Source: Flexibacter flexilis DSM 6793 (GTDB lineage: Bacteria > Bacteroidota > Bacteroidia > Cytophagales > Flexibacteraceae). From it: 64,000 nt of DNA. The DNA lies in the NCBI RefSeq assembly GCF_900112255.1, contig NZ_FOLE01000001.1, positions 62,001-126,000 on the forward strand, read 5' to 3'. The stretch's first letter is position 1. Every line of letters begins with the position of its first letter. The notes under the pieces were generated by a model. The model was given only the letters and a program-made list of their open reading frames with translations, ran no database searches and had not been told where the DNA came from. Shown here piece by piece: positions 45,131 through 54,628 of the stretch. Made by a program: the position numbers and the translations under genes.

Positions 45131-45255
45131 ATTTTGTAAATAATCCGTGCGGCAGTTCTTTCTACTCCACATAATTCGGAAAAACCGCTAAATTGCCGCC
45201 CAATTTATACACCACATTTTCAAAAACATCTCATTATTAAGACTTTAATTGCTAT

Positions 45256-47262
45256 ATGGAAACAGTAGCCGTAACGCCAGCCATGGCTTTTGATAGAAAA
45301 AATTATAGCGACGAAACGCTCTTGCACTTGTACAAAGAGTTGTTGTTGCCGCGCATGATAGAAGAAAAAATGCTCATTTTGCTGCGTCAAGGCAAAGTAA
45401 GCAAATGGTTTTCGGGCATCGGGCAAGAAGCCATCGCCGTAGGCCTTACCTGCGCTTTGCATTCAGACGAATATATTTTGCCATTGCACCGCAATTTGGG
45501 CGTGTTTACAGCTCGCCAAATGCCTTTGGCGCGTTTGTTTACGCAATGGCAAGGCAAACTTTCGGGATTCACCAAAGGCCGCGACCGTTCTTTTCACTTT
45601 GGGGCAAACGAATTTCATATCGTAGGCATGATTTCGCACTTAGGCCCGCAAATGTCGGTAGCTGATGGCATCGCTTTAGCCAACGTGTTGCGCAAAGAAC
45701 CTAAAGTAACGGCCGTTTTCAGTGGCGACGGCGGCAGCAGCGAAGGCGAATTTCACGAGGCCATCAACGTGGCGGCGGTTTGGGATTTGCCTGTTATCTT
45801 TTTGGTAGAAAACAATGGTTACGGACTTTCTACGCCAAGCAGCGAGCAATTCCGTTGCAAACAATTCATTGATAAAGGCATCGGCTACGGCATTGAAGCC
45901 GTGCAAGTGGACGGCAACAACATTTTGGAAGTTTACGACACTATTTCCAAACTGGCCGAAAGTATGCGCGAAAATCCGCGTCCGATTCTGCTCGAAGCCA
46001 TGACATTCCGTATGCGCGGCCACGAAGAAGCCTCTGGTACTAAATACGTTCCGAAAGAATTGTTTGAGATTTGGGAGAAAAAAGACCCCGTAAACAACTA
46101 CGAACAATATCTTTTGCAAGAAAAAGTGTTGGATGCGGCCAAAATCGAAGCCTTCCGCGCCGAAATCAAACACGCCATTGAAGCTGGTTTGGAAACGGCT
46201 GCCGCCGAATCTATGCCGACGGCCAGTGCCGACACCGAACTAACGGACATGTACCGCCCTTTTACGCCCGAAATCGTCGCACCCAAATCGGAAGCTAAAA
46301 GCGAACGCCGTTTCATTGATGCCATTTCCGACGGCCTACGCCAAAGCATGGAACGTTACCCAGAAATGGTGATTATGGGGCAAGACGTGGCCGAATACGG
46401 CGGCGTTTTCAAAATCACAGAAGGTTTTGTGAGCCAGTTCGGAAAAGCGCGTGTACGCAACACGCCACTTTGCGAGTCGGCCATCGTGGGTGCAGGCTTG
46501 GGTCTTTCTATCAAAGGTTATAAATCGGTGGTAGAAATGCAGTTTGCAGATTTCGTTACGTGCGGATTTAATCAGATAGTCAACAACTTAGCCAAAACAC
46601 ATTACCGTTGGGGACAAAATGCTGACGTGGTGGTTCGTATGCCTACGGGTGCGGGCACAGCCGCAGGGCCGTTTCACTCACAATCCAACGAAGCATGGTT
46701 TTTCCATACGCCAGGCCTCAAGATTGTGTATCCGTCCAACCCCTACGACGCGAAAGGCTTACTTTGTGCGGCCATCGAAGACCCGAACCCAGTCATGTAT
46801 TTTGAGCATAAATTACTGTACCGTTCCATTGCCGACCAAATCCCAGCCGACTATTACACGTTGCCAATCGGCAAGGCAGCTTTGGTGTCGGAAGGCTCGG
46901 ACATTTCGATTATTACCTACGGAATGGGCGTGCATTGGGCAAAAGAAATCATGAGTCAAATGCCTGACGTAAGTGCCGATATTTTGGATTTGCGCAGCCT
47001 TTTGCCTTGGGACAAAGAAGCCGTAGCGGCAACAGTTCGCAAAACAGGCCGCGTATTGGTAGCACACGAAGACACGCTTACGGGCGGCATCGGTGGCGAA
47101 ATCGCCGCATGGATTGCCGAAAACTGTTTCCAGATGCTTGATGCGCCAGTCTTGCGCGAAGGCGGTTTGGATACAGCCGTGCCATTTGCGCCGCCATTGG
47201 AAGCAGTATTCTTGCCAAAACAACGCATTCGCGAAAAAATAGAACAGCTTTTAGCCTACTAA
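45256..47262 (+). CDS. fused alpha/beta E1 of a 2-oxoacid dehydrogenase complex
   Basis: A 668-residue fusion. The alpha half (1-340) has SKWFSGIGQEAIAVGL, HRNLGVFTARQM, SHLGPQMSVADGIALA and the thiamine-diphosphate motif SGDGGSSEGEFHEAINVAAVWDLPVIFLVENNGYGLSTP. The beta half begins at RRFIDAISDGLRQSMERYPEMVIMGQDVAEYGGVFKITEG and includes RNTPLCESAIVGAGLGLSIKG and AHEDTLTGGIGGEIAAWIAEN. It decarboxylates a branched-chain 2-oxo acid or pyruvate and passes the acyl group to E2 lipoate. The fused layout is widespread in Bacteroidota, and the alpha part is closest by pattern to the branched-chain (BkdA) type. E2 and E3 are not in the window. A terminator follows. Confidence 0.9.
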   Translation: METVAVTPAMAFDRKNYSDETLLHLYKELLLPRMIEEKMLILLRQGKVSKWFSGIGQEAIAVGLTCALHSDEYILPLHRNLGVFTARQMPLARLFTQWQGKLSGFTKGRDRSFHFGANEFHIVGMISHLGPQMSVADGIALANVLRKEPKVTAVFSGDGGSSEGEFHEAINVAAVWDLPVIFLVENNGYGLSTPSSEQFRCKQFIDKGIGYGIEAVQVDGNNILEVYDTISKLAESMRENPRPILLEAMTFRMRGHEEASGTKYVPKELFEIWEKKDPVNNYEQYLLQEKVLDAAKIEAFRAEIKHAIEAGLETAAAESMPTASADTELTDMYRPFTPEIVAPKSEAKSERRFIDAISDGLRQSMERYPEMVIMGQDVAEYGGVFKITEGFVSQFGKARVRNTPLCESAIVGAGLGLSIKGYKSVVEMQFADFVTCGFNQIVNNLAKTHYRWGQNADVVVRMPTGAGTAAGPFHSQSNEAWFFHTPGLKIVYPSNPYDAKGLLCAAIEDPNPVMYFEHKLLYRSIADQIPADYYTLPIGKAALVSEGSDISIITYGMGVHWAKEIMSQMPDVSADILDLRSLLPWDKEAVAATVRKTGRVLVAHEDTLTGGIGGEIAAWIAENCFQMLDAPVLREGGLDTAVPFAPPLEAVFLPKQRIREKIEQLLAY

Positions 47263-47280
47263 TAAAAGGTTAAAGCAAAA

Positions 47281-47330
47281 CCAAACCCCCAGTCTGTCAA
47301 GTTTTCTTGCAGGCTGGGGGTTTGGCTTTT
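47281..47330 (+). terminator. hairpin terminator after the E1 gene
   Basis: CCAAACCCCCAG pairs with CTGGGGGTTTGG; a smaller inner CTG/CAG stem lies inside. TTTTT follows. Confidence 0.85.
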
Positions 47331-47431
47331 TAGCATACAACTATTACAAATAGCACTTTACATATATTATTTTCAGAGTTGGGCTCTAACAACAAATATT
47401 ATTTGAATATATTTTTTAATTATAATTAAGC

Positions 47432-47854
47432 TCACTCTCCTACCTTATTTATTTTCTCAAAATTCTTATATCCTATTGTAATTGCCACCAAAACAGGAAT
47501 ATGTAAGATATTCATAACAACCATTTCTGATATTTCAAATCTTCCATATCCAGACAAACGTATTAAGCTTTCCCACAGATAAGTACATATAGGTAGGCCA
47601 TAAAATGACAAAAATCTAAGAAATTTACGATCTCGGACAAACTTAAAACAATTAAAAAAAATAGTTAAAATTTGAAGATTATACAATAGTGCAAAGAGTA
47701 TAAAAAGAGTTATTGCCAGTGCTCTATATTCATCTTGGTTATCGTTATTTGATTTACACGAAATAATTACAATTAATATTGCAATAAAAACAAAACAAAT
47801 AGTTGTGGCAAGAATAAACATTTTTAAAAATAACCTTAAAATCTGTCTAAACAT
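47432..47854 (-). CDS. small hypothetical membrane protein
   Basis: A 140-residue protein with four hydrophobic segments (MFILATTICFVFIAILIVII, ALAITLFILFALLYNL, FLSFYGLPICTYLWE and VVMNILHIPVLVAITIGY) and no motif I recognise. It stands alone on the minus strand in an unusually AT-rich stretch between two plus-strand genes, which may mark a recent insertion. Function unknown; I treat it as a probable real gene because the membrane pattern is regular and the frame is undisturbed. Confidence 0.6.
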   Translation of the reverse strand: MFRQILRLFLKMFILATTICFVFIAILIVIISCKSNNDNQDEYRALAITLFILFALLYNLQILTIFFNCFKFVRDRKFLRFLSFYGLPICTYLWESLIRLSGYGRFEISEMVVMNILHIPVLVAITIGYKNFEKINKVGE

Positions 47855-47997
47855 TTTTTATATTAAATTAAAGTTTTGACATGAAATATATTATATTACT
47901 CACAAAAAAGCAAAAACACAAAATCCCACCCCTCAAACCCTTTTTGGGTATTTTCGTTTGATTTCATGATATTTGTATTCCAGTAACACAAGAAAAA

Positions 47998-48582
47998 ATG
48001 AACGAAGCGAATAGCTATTTTGCGCACCCAACCGCCATTATCGACGAGGGTTGCAGCATTGGCGCAGGTACCAAAATTTGGCATTTTGCACACATTATGC
48101 CACACTGCCAGATTGGCGAAAACTGTAATTTGGGTCAAAACGTAGTGATTTCGCCACAAGTAACATTGGGCAAAAACGTAAAAGTCCAAAACAATGTATC
48201 CATTTATACGGGTGTCATCTGCGAAGACGATGTTTTTCTTGGCCCTTCGATGGTTTTTACCAACGTCATTAACCCACGCAGTGCCGTAGTTCGCAAAAAC
48301 GAATATCGCCCCACGTGGGTACGGCAAGGCGCAAGCATCGGCGCGAATGCCACCATTGTTTGCGGCCACGAAATCGGCGCGTATGCCATGATTGGCGCGG
48401 GTGCTGTCGTTACGCACGATGTACCAGCCTACGCGCTGTTGGTCGGCAATCCTGCCCGCCAAATCGGCTGGGTAAGTGAGTACGGACATCGTCTGCATTT
48501 CGACACCGACGGCGCAGCCATTTGCCCCGAAACAGCCCAACAATACCGCCTGCAAGACGGAGCCGTGCGCCGCATTGCCTAA
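47998..48582 (+). CDS. hexapeptide-repeat N-acetyltransferase (WlbB/WbpD-like)
   Basis: A 194-residue left-handed beta-helix acetyltransferase. Hexapeptide turns run from YFAHPTAIIDEGCSIGAGTKIWHFAHI through NCNLGQNVVISPQVTLGKNVKVQNNVSIYTGV. The loop VFTNVINPRSAVVRKNEYRPTWVRQGASIGANATIVCG is the signature of WlbB/WbpD, which acetylates the 3-amino group of UDP-2-acetamido-3-amino-2,3-dideoxy-D-glucuronate for O-antigen sugars; FdtC-like enzymes for dTDP-sugars are an alternative. The partner aminotransferase is not adjacent. Its gene is followed 30 bp later by recR on the same strand. Confidence 0.82.
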   Translation: MNEANSYFAHPTAIIDEGCSIGAGTKIWHFAHIMPHCQIGENCNLGQNVVISPQVTLGKNVKVQNNVSIYTGVICEDDVFLGPSMVFTNVINPRSAVVRKNEYRPTWVRQGASIGANATIVCGHEIGAYAMIGAGAVVTHDVPAYALLVGNPARQIGWVSEYGHRLHFDTDGAAICPETAQQYRLQDGAVRRIA

Positions 48583-48612
48583 CTTTATTTTTCCCAAAAC
48601 GAACAAAACACT

Positions 48613-49218
48613 GTGAATAGTTATCCTTCCAAGCTCATCGAAAACGCCGTAAACGAAATTGCCAAACTGCCCGGCATTGGCCGCAAAACGGCCTTACGTT
48701 TGGCCTTGCATTTGCTCAAAAGCAAAGAAGAAAATACGTTTTCGCTTACCAATGCCCTGACCGATTTGCGCACCCAAACGCGCTATTGCAAGCAATGCCA
48801 CAACATTTCGGACGAAGAAATATGCGGCATTTGCCAAAGTGCACGCCGCGACCGCACGCTTTTGTGTGTGGTAGAAAATATCCCCGACGTAATGGCCATT
48901 GAGAATACAGGGCAATATTTCGGGCAATACCATGTGTTAGGCGGCATTATTTCGCCAATGGCGGGCATTTCGCCTTCCGACTTGCATATTGACTCGCTCA
49001 TTGAGCGCGTGCAGCACAATGAAATTAAAGAAGTGATTCTGGCACTTAGCTCCACGATGGAAGCCGACACCACGAGTTTTTATATTCAGAAAAAACTAAA
49101 GCCTTTGAATGTAAAAATTAGTGTGATTGCACGCGGCATCCCCGTAGGCGGCGAGCTGGAATACGCCGACGAAATCACGTTGGGGCGTAGCATACAAGGG
49201 CGCATCAGTGCCGAGTAA
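48613..49218 (+). CDS. recR: recombination protein RecR
   Basis: A 201-residue protein of standard RecR length. It has an N-terminal helix-hairpin-helix ([18 protein letters not shown]), a C4 zinc finger ([14 protein letters not shown]), a Toprim domain ([36 protein letters not shown]) and a C-terminal Walker-like segment ([23 protein letters not shown]). With RecFO it loads RecA at gaps. The start is GTG at 48613, with no nearby ATG in frame. A terminator lies 10 bp after the stop. Confidence 0.95.
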   Translation: MNSYPSKLIENAVNEIAKLPGIGRKTALRLALHLLKSKEENTFSLTNALTDLRTQTRYCKQCHNISDEEICGICQSARRDRTLLCVVENIPDVMAIENTGQYFGQYHVLGGIISPMAGISPSDLHIDSLIERVQHNEIKEVILALSSTMEADTTSFYIQKKLKPLNVKISVIARGIPVGGELEYADEITLGRSIQGRISAE

Positions 49219-49228
49219 AGACAAAAAT

Positions 49229-49257
49229 AAAAGCGATACTTGGTTAGGTATCGCTTT
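49229..49257 (+). terminator. hairpin terminator after recR
   Basis: AAAAGCGATAC pairs with GTATCGCTTT around an 8-nt loop; the T-run is short. Confidence 0.75.
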
Positions 49258-49349
49258 AGATTATAAGTGGAGCGTGATAGAAATAAGTTGTTTTTTTGTG
49301 CAAGTAAAAAGGTTATTGTTACAATTCCTAAGAATTAACAAAGTTTTTT

Positions 49350-49973
49350 TTACTTAACAGCAATTTTCTTTACAACTCGCTGCGAACCCGCCATCAATTC
49401 GAGCAAATAAATGCCGTGTTGTAAGTTTTCTACCGAGAAATCAAGGCGATGACTACCCGCACCAAAACGAACTGGGCTTTCGTGACGAACCACACCACCC
49501 AACAAGTTATATATTTTCAATTGCACATCCGAAGATTGTGACAGCGCAAATTCTACTGTACCCGCAGTTGTAACAGGGCTTGGATAAACCGAAAAATTAG
49601 CCAAAGAAGCCATTTTTTCCGAAACGCCAGTCGTGGCATTTACAACAACTTTGCCTTTCATAGCCATACCCGCATGTGGCTTACATACATAATAAAAAGT
49701 GCCTGCTTCCGTAAATTTCACTTTGTTCGTACCTGCCGAAAAATCAAAACCACCTTGCAAAACAGTACTCCCATTAGCATTCCAAGTAGCTTCACTCACT
49801 TGAGAAGCAGTGTGATTACCTCCTACCACAAATTTAATAGTGTCACCAACATTAATGGTAGCAGTAGCAGGCGAAAAAGTAAACCCGCTTGTCGAAACTG
49901 TAACAGTTGTTTGGGCAATCAATCCCGAAATGCCCAAGCAAAAAAAGATAATAAGTAGTTGTAGTCGCTTCAT
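49350..49973 (-). CDS. secreted cupredoxin with C-terminal T9SS sorting domain
   Basis: 207 residues: a signal peptide (MKRLQLLIIFFCLGISGLIAQ), a plastocyanin-like domain (22-113) and a sorting-type C-terminal domain (about 125-207). Copper ligands are visible as His in GGNHTAS and Cys-x2-His-x4-Met in YYVCKPHAGMAMKGKVVV, the classical type I set. The tail VYPSPVTTAGTVEFALSQSS, LKIYNLLGGVV and GIYLLELMAGSQRVVKKIAVK is a type A T9SS sorting domain. It would be an exported electron carrier or copper protein on the cell surface. The PorU2-like protein in this window belongs to the same secretion pathway. Monocistronic. Confidence 0.88.
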   Translation of the reverse strand: MKRLQLLIIFFCLGISGLIAQTTVTVSTSGFTFSPATATINVGDTIKFVVGGNHTASQVSEATWNANGSTVLQGGFDFSAGTNKVKFTEAGTFYYVCKPHAGMAMKGKVVVNATTGVSEKMASLANFSVYPSPVTTAGTVEFALSQSSDVQLKIYNLLGGVVRHESPVRFGAGSHRLDFSVENLQHGIYLLELMAGSQRVVKKIAVK

Positions 49974-50058
49974 AAAACAATGTTTTTAATTGAATATCAA
50001 GCGAATATAAAAGCATAAAAATTAAAATACAATTTTTACAAAAAATATTTTAATAAAA

Positions 50059-50094
50059 AATCCTTTCCGAGTGCCAAAACACCCAGAAAGGATT
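50059..50094 (-). terminator. hairpin terminator after ahcY
   Basis: AATCCTTTC..GTG pairs with CAC..GAAAGGATT around a 6-nt loop, with one internal 3x3 mismatch. Read on the minus strand it is followed by TTTTTTATT. Confidence 0.8.
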
Positions 50095-50119
50095 GTATTT
50101 ATAATGCTAAAACGGCGAC

Positions 50120-51427
50120 TTAGTAACGGTACATTTCTGCTTTGAATGGGCCTTGTACGGCTACGCCAATGTATTCGGCTTGTTCCGTAGAAAGTTCGTC
50201 CAATTCTACACCGATTTTGCCCAAGTGCAAACGAGCTACTTTCTCATCAAGGTGCTTAGGCAATGTATAAACTTGGTTTTCGTACTTGTCAGTATTTGTC
50301 CAAAGTTCTAATTGCGCCAACGTTTGGTTACAGAACGAGTTAGACATTACAAACGAAGGGTGGCCAGTTGCGCAGCCCAAGTTTACCAAACGGCCTTCAG
50401 CCAATACGATTACTTCTTTGCCATCAACGTTGTAGATATCAACTTGTGGTTTTACTTCCACTTTCGTGCTACCGTAGTTGTTGTTCAACCAAGCCATATC
50501 AATTTCTGTATCGAAGTGGCCGATATTACAAACAATCGCTTTGTCACGCATTTTGCGGAAATGACGCTCTGTAATAATGTTCATGTTGCCAGTCGCTGTT
50601 ACGAAAATATCGCCAAGCTCAGCCGCTTTGTCCATTTTCATTACTTGATAACCTTCCATTGCTGCTTGAAGTGCGCAAATTGGATCGATTTCTGTTACAA
50701 TTACGCGTGCGCCTGCGCCTCTCAACGATTTTGCAGAACCTTTGCCCACGTCGCCGAAGCCAGCCACAACAGCCACTTTACCCGCCATCATTACGTCTGT
50801 AGCACGACGAATCGCGTCCACACAAGACTCTTTACAGCCGTACAAGTTATCGAACTTAGACTTTGTAACTGAGTCATTTACGTTGATTGCTGGCAAATAA
50901 AGCGTACCTTTTTTCATACGCTCATACAAACGATGTACGCCTGTTGTAGTTTCTTCCGATAAACCTTTGATAGCAGGGATAAGCTCTTTGTATTTGTCGA
51001 AAACCATGTTTGTAAGGTCTCCGCCGTCATCGAGAATCATGTTAAGTGGCTTGCGGTCTTCACCGAAGAACAATGTTTGCTCAATGCACCAGTCAAACTC
51101 TTCTGCGTTCATGCCTTTCCAAGCATAAACCGAAATACCAGCAGCAGCGATAGCAGCAGCGGCATGGTCTTGAGTCGAGAATATATTACAAGACGACCAA
51201 GTTACTTCCGCACCCAATTCGATAAGGGTTTCGATAAGTACCGCCGTCTGGATAGTCATGTGCAAACAACCCGCAATACGTGCACCTTTCAAAGGTTTCG
51301 ATGGGCCATACTCTGTACGCAAAGCCATCAAACCTGGCATTTCTGCTTCCGCCAAACGGATTTCTTTACGACCCCACTCGGCCAACGAAATATCTTTTAC
51401 TTTGTACTTTTGATAGGTCTGAACCAT
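50120..51427 (-). CDS. ahcY: adenosylhomocysteinase
   Basis: A 435-residue enzyme. [68 protein letters not shown] and the NAD-binding [22 protein letters not shown] are family hallmarks. It ends in [10 protein letters not shown], the C-terminus that contributes Lys and Tyr to the partner active site. The enzyme hydrolyses S-adenosylhomocysteine to adenosine and homocysteine and keeps methylation running. No SAH riboswitch was recognised in the 120 bp leader region. A 20-bp perfect palindrome overlaps the probable -7 box. Monocistronic with its own terminator. Confidence 0.97.
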   Translation of the reverse strand: MVQTYQKYKVKDISLAEWGRKEIRLAEAEMPGLMALRTEYGPSKPLKGARIAGCLHMTIQTAVLIETLIELGAEVTWSSCNIFSTQDHAAAAIAAAGISVYAWKGMNAEEFDWCIEQTLFFGEDRKPLNMILDDGGDLTNMVFDKYKELIPAIKGLSEETTTGVHRLYERMKKGTLYLPAINVNDSVTKSKFDNLYGCKESCVDAIRRATDVMMAGKVAVVAGFGDVGKGSAKSLRGAGARVIVTEIDPICALQAAMEGYQVMKMDKAAELGDIFVTATGNMNIITERHFRKMRDKAIVCNIGHFDTEIDMAWLNNNYGSTKVEVKPQVDIYNVDGKEVIVLAEGRLVNLGCATGHPSFVMSNSFCNQTLAQLELWTNTDKYENQVYTLPKHLDEKVARLHLGKIGVELDELSTEQAEYIGVAVQGPFKAEMYRY

Positions 51428-51453
51428 AATCCTTAGAATAAATATGATAAGTG

Positions 51454-51473
51454 TTTAATTTTGCAAAATTAAA
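51454..51473 (-). promoter_or_regulatory. 20-bp perfect palindrome over the ahcY -7 box
   Basis: TTTAATTTTG followed by its exact reverse complement CAAAATTAAA, 27-46 bp upstream of the ahcY ATG. Its minus-strand TAATTTTG fits the -7 consensus TAnnTTTG. The overlap would let a dimeric regulator block ahcY transcription, but AT-rich palindromes also arise by chance. Confidence 0.4.
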
Positions 51474-51556
51474 TAAAATATCGTATCTAAAAACTAAAAC
51501 ACGTAGTTTTGAGTGCTAAGCGTAAGTTTTGATAGAAATTTCTTAAGTTTTTGAGA

Positions 51557-52087
51557 ATGAATATTGTTTTTAAAGAATTGTTCCCCAACGGGGTATATCT
51601 GATAGATGAAAATGTACACTTTCATCCGCCATTAGCGCAAGAACCTGCGCCGCTGCCAGAGGCTGCACCCACACAACCCGAAGTACAACCCAAAAGTTTA
51701 GTATTGGAAGGAAATTTTGGTAGAAAAATTTTGGTACTATTTCAATCGGCAACACCTTCGTTGCCCGAAGCGGATTTAGCCGTCCTGACCAAAATGTTTT
51801 CGGCACTTACACCCGCAGTAAGTTTGGCGGAAATGGCTTTGCTCAACTTGTCCCAAAACCCAGATTTTAGTTGGGCAGATGTCCAAAACGAACTTGCGCC
51901 GCAATACGTGTTGGTGATGGGACAAGAAGCCGCCGAGTTTTCAGCAACAACCCAACATACAGTTTATCAGCATTTTAAGCAAAAAGAAGTAAGCTACATT
52001 CGGGCGGCGATGCCTTCGGAATGGTCGGGCAATACCGTAGAAATTCGTCGGCAATTTTGGGAACAGCTCAAGCAAATTTTTAACTAA
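51557..52087 (+). CDS. hypothetical protein, conserved-looking alpha/beta domain
   Basis: A 176-residue protein starting at ATG 51557 (MNIVFKELFPNGVYLID); a TTG two codons upstream is less likely. A proline-rich linker (PPLAQEPAPLPEAAPTQPEV) joins a short N-terminus to a domain with KILVLFQS, FSALTPAVSLAEMALLNLSQ and YVLVMGQEAAEF strands and helices. I do not recognise the family. It is convergent with the metal-binding lipoprotein gene, 4 bp apart at the 3' ends, and divergent from ahcY. Confidence 0.55.
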   Translation: MNIVFKELFPNGVYLIDENVHFHPPLAQEPAPLPEAAPTQPEVQPKSLVLEGNFGRKILVLFQSATPSLPEADLAVLTKMFSALTPAVSLAEMALLNLSQNPDFSWADVQNELAPQYVLVMGQEAAEFSATTQHTVYQHFKQKEVSYIRAAMPSEWSGNTVEIRRQFWEQLKQIFN

Positions 52088-52091
52088 AAAA

Positions 52092-53009
52092 TTAGCGTAA
52101 AGCCTGCACGATAGTCCGCACATTGGCTTGCACCATGCCAATATACGTGCCTTCGGGCGTGCCTGCTGCGCCCATCGCGTCCGAAAACAATGTACCTCCT
52201 ACCCTTACTTCATGGCCTTTGTCGCGGCAACCTTCTATCACGGCCTCAATGGCGCGTGGTGGCACGGACGACTCCACGAAAACGGCTTTTATTTTTCTTT
52301 CACAAATAAAATTCACTAAATCGGCCACATCACGCAAGCCAAATTCCGAAACCGTCGAAATGCCTTGCAAGCCTTTCACTTCCACGCGATAGGCGCGACC
52401 AAAATAACCGAAAGCATCGTGCGCCGTAATCAAAACACGCGCCTGCGGCGGAATCCTGTTCATTTCTTGTTTTACCCAAGTGTCGAGGCTGTCGAGTTGG
52501 GCGAGATATTGAGCAGCATTGGCAGCATAAAAAGCGGCGTGCACGGTGTCGGTGCTTTGCAGTTTGCGGCTCATTTCCTGCACGGTCATGCGCCAAAGTT
52601 GCACGTCAAACCAAATATGCGGGTCGGGGTGGTCGCCGAAAGCCTCCGAATAGTTGAGCATTGGACGCGGAATGCCGTCGGAAACCGCTACCACCGTTTT
52701 TTGTCGGGCTAATTTTTCCAACACTTCGGCCATTTTTCCTTCCAAATGCAACCCGTTGTAAAGTACCACATCGGCGCGGGTGAGTTTGAGCAAATCGCTT
52801 TGCGTGGCCTTGTACAAATGCGGATCAACGCCTGCGCCCATCAAGGCCGCTACTTCGGCACTGTCGCGCACGATGTTTTTGGCCGCATCGGCAATCATGC
52901 CCGTAGTGGCCAAAACGCGTAGTTTTCCGTCGTGGGATTTGTGGCCAGACACATGGCAAGCCGCCAGCATGGACAATAATACAACCCAAAGTATATTTGA
53001 TTTCCGCAT
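52092..53009 (-). CDS. zinc/manganese-binding ABC transporter lipoprotein (cluster 9 SBP)
   Basis: A 305-residue lipoprotein (MRKSNILWVVLLSMLAAC lipobox) of the TroA/ZnuA/MntC family. Metal ligands are His in GVDPHLYKAT, His in HPDPHIWFD, His or Glu in LITAHDAFGYFGRAY and VEVKGLQGIST, and Asp in FSDAMGAAGTPEGTYIGM. The absence of a long His-rich loop points to the Mn/Fe-type subgroup rather than ZnuA proper. The permease and ATPase are not adjacent: the next gene downstream is convergent. It lies 27 bp after a histidine kinase gene and is probably the last gene of that operon. The start at 53009 rather than 53033 gives a clean lipoprotein signal. Confidence 0.85.
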   Translation of the reverse strand: MRKSNILWVVLLSMLAACHVSGHKSHDGKLRVLATTGMIADAAKNIVRDSAEVAALMGAGVDPHLYKATQSDLLKLTRADVVLYNGLHLEGKMAEVLEKLARQKTVVAVSDGIPRPMLNYSEAFGDHPDPHIWFDVQLWRMTVQEMSRKLQSTDTVHAAFYAANAAQYLAQLDSLDTWVKQEMNRIPPQARVLITAHDAFGYFGRAYRVEVKGLQGISTVSEFGLRDVADLVNFICERKIKAVFVESSVPPRAIEAVIEGCRDKGHEVRVGGTLFSDAMGAAGTPEGTYIGMVQANVRTIVQALR

Positions 53010-53036
53010 TTTTATATTCAATCTTCCTACCAATAT

Positions 53037-54590
53037 TTAAACCTTGCTGCTTCCCAGCGGCCAAGCAATCGTAAAAGTACTGCCTTTTTCTAAGCGGCTT
53101 TGTACGCCGATAATTGCGCCGTATGCCTGCGCGATAGTTCGTACATAGCTAAGCCCCAAACCAAAGCCTTTGACGTTGTGCAAATTGCCTGTTGGCACGC
53201 GATAGAATTTATCAAAAATCCGCTTTTGCGCCTCAGTACTCATGCCAATTCCATTATCGGAAACCTGCAAAACCCACGTTCCTTGCTCATTGTAAGTACG
53301 CACGACAATGTGCGGATTGCTCGGCGAATATTTGTTGGCATTATCCAAAAGATTTTGCAACACACTGACAAAGTGCATTTTATCTACATTTATCAAATAA
53401 TCAGTGGCTTGCAAATCGCTTTCTATTTGTCCATCGGCGGCCTGTACTTGCACGTTCATGTTCTGAATCACTTCGCGCAAAAGTTCGTGTGCGTCTATGA
53501 GTTCGGAACTAACAGGCCATTGGTCGCGGTCGAGACGAGCCGCTTGCAACACTTTTTCTATTTGCTGACTCATACGCTTGTTCTCATCGCTGATAATGTG
53601 TAAATAGCGTTGGCGAATCTGCAAATTGGCAACCATGTCGGGGTCTTGCAGTGCCTCGCAAGCCAACGAAATAGTAGCAACAGGCGTTTTAAACTCGTGC
53701 GTCATGTTATTGATGAAATCGTCTTTCATCTCCGAGAGTTTTTTCTGCTTAAGAATCGTATGAACCGACACACCAAAACCCGCAATCACTACGCCCACCA
53801 ACACCAACGACGACCAAAAAACATAAGCCGTCTTTTTCCAAATAATCGTGTTTTGTTCGGGAAAATAAACCAACAAAAAATGTAACGTTCCTGTCAAATC
53901 ATTGGGGAACAGTGCCGCACGCAATTTGGTTTGACGCAAAGCTTGTTCGTCATAATGCGGCTGCGTTACGAGCAAACCACCCGACGAAGGGTCTGTAATG
54001 GCAAATTCAAAAGGTTGGTCTATGCCCGCTTTACGCATTTCGATATGCAAAAGCGAATCCAATGCTTGCGGGTGTATGCGTTGCGAAATTTCGGGGGAAG
54101 AAAACACCATTTTGCGCAACAGATTCGTAACCACTTCTGTGCGACGAATTACTTTTTGGTCATCCACGCATTTGTCAGGAAAAACCGTATCCTTATACAC
54201 CAACTGCGTATCCTTGTCGTGAATATTGAGTTGTAATACTTGTCGGTGGTGCTTGTGTCTGCGGCGGCCTTTGAACGGAAATTTTTTACGGCCACCCATG
54301 CGCGGTTTTTCACCTTCAAAAAATGGCTGAAAAAACATGGAGTCTGGCGGCATCGGCGGCGGCATAAATAACATATTATTTTCCTGAAAATCAATTTCTT
54401 GTGCAGCCAGTTTCTTCATCTCGTCTTGTTCGAGTTTCTGCGAAACTTTATGTATGGCCGTCAGGGCTTCGCGCTCAAATTGCTGTTGGTTCAGGCTGAG
54501 GGCATCTTTTACCCAAAGTACCTGAAAAATCAGCAAGCCCAGTGTGGCCAAGCTCATCAGTACAACAATATATTTGAGATTGTTTTTCAT
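53037..54590 (-). CDS. membrane sensor histidine kinase
   Basis: A 517-residue kinase starting MKNNLKYIVVLMSLATLGLLIFQVLW. A periplasmic or extracytoplasmic domain of about 240 residues, with a basic segment rich in His and Lys (KKFPFKGRRRHKHHRQ), precedes a second membrane segment (TAYVFWSSLVLVGVVIAGFGVSV). HisKA is FINNMTHEFKTPVATIS with His298. HATPase_c has NLLDNANKYSP, DNGIGM and GFGLGLSYVRTI. The His-rich stretch near the metal-binding lipoprotein hints at metal sensing, which is inference. A TPR-type kinase gene ends 38 bp upstream of it, so both kinases may share an operon; no response regulator is adjacent. Confidence 0.85.
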   Translation of the reverse strand: MKNNLKYIVVLMSLATLGLLIFQVLWVKDALSLNQQQFEREALTAIHKVSQKLEQDEMKKLAAQEIDFQENNMLFMPPPMPPDSMFFQPFFEGEKPRMGGRKKFPFKGRRRHKHHRQVLQLNIHDKDTQLVYKDTVFPDKCVDDQKVIRRTEVVTNLLRKMVFSSPEISQRIHPQALDSLLHIEMRKAGIDQPFEFAITDPSSGGLLVTQPHYDEQALRQTKLRAALFPNDLTGTLHFLLVYFPEQNTIIWKKTAYVFWSSLVLVGVVIAGFGVSVHTILKQKKLSEMKDDFINNMTHEFKTPVATISLACEALQDPDMVANLQIRQRYLHIISDENKRMSQQIEKVLQAARLDRDQWPVSSELIDAHELLREVIQNMNVQVQAADGQIESDLQATDYLINVDKMHFVSVLQNLLDNANKYSPSNPHIVVRTYNEQGTWVLQVSDNGIGMSTEAQKRIFDKFYRVPTGNLHNVKGFGLGLSYVRTIAQAYGAIIGVQSRLEKGSTFTIAWPLGSSKV

Positions 54591-54628
54591 AGTCAATAAG
54601 TAACGAACATATTCTACCCAAATTGCAC

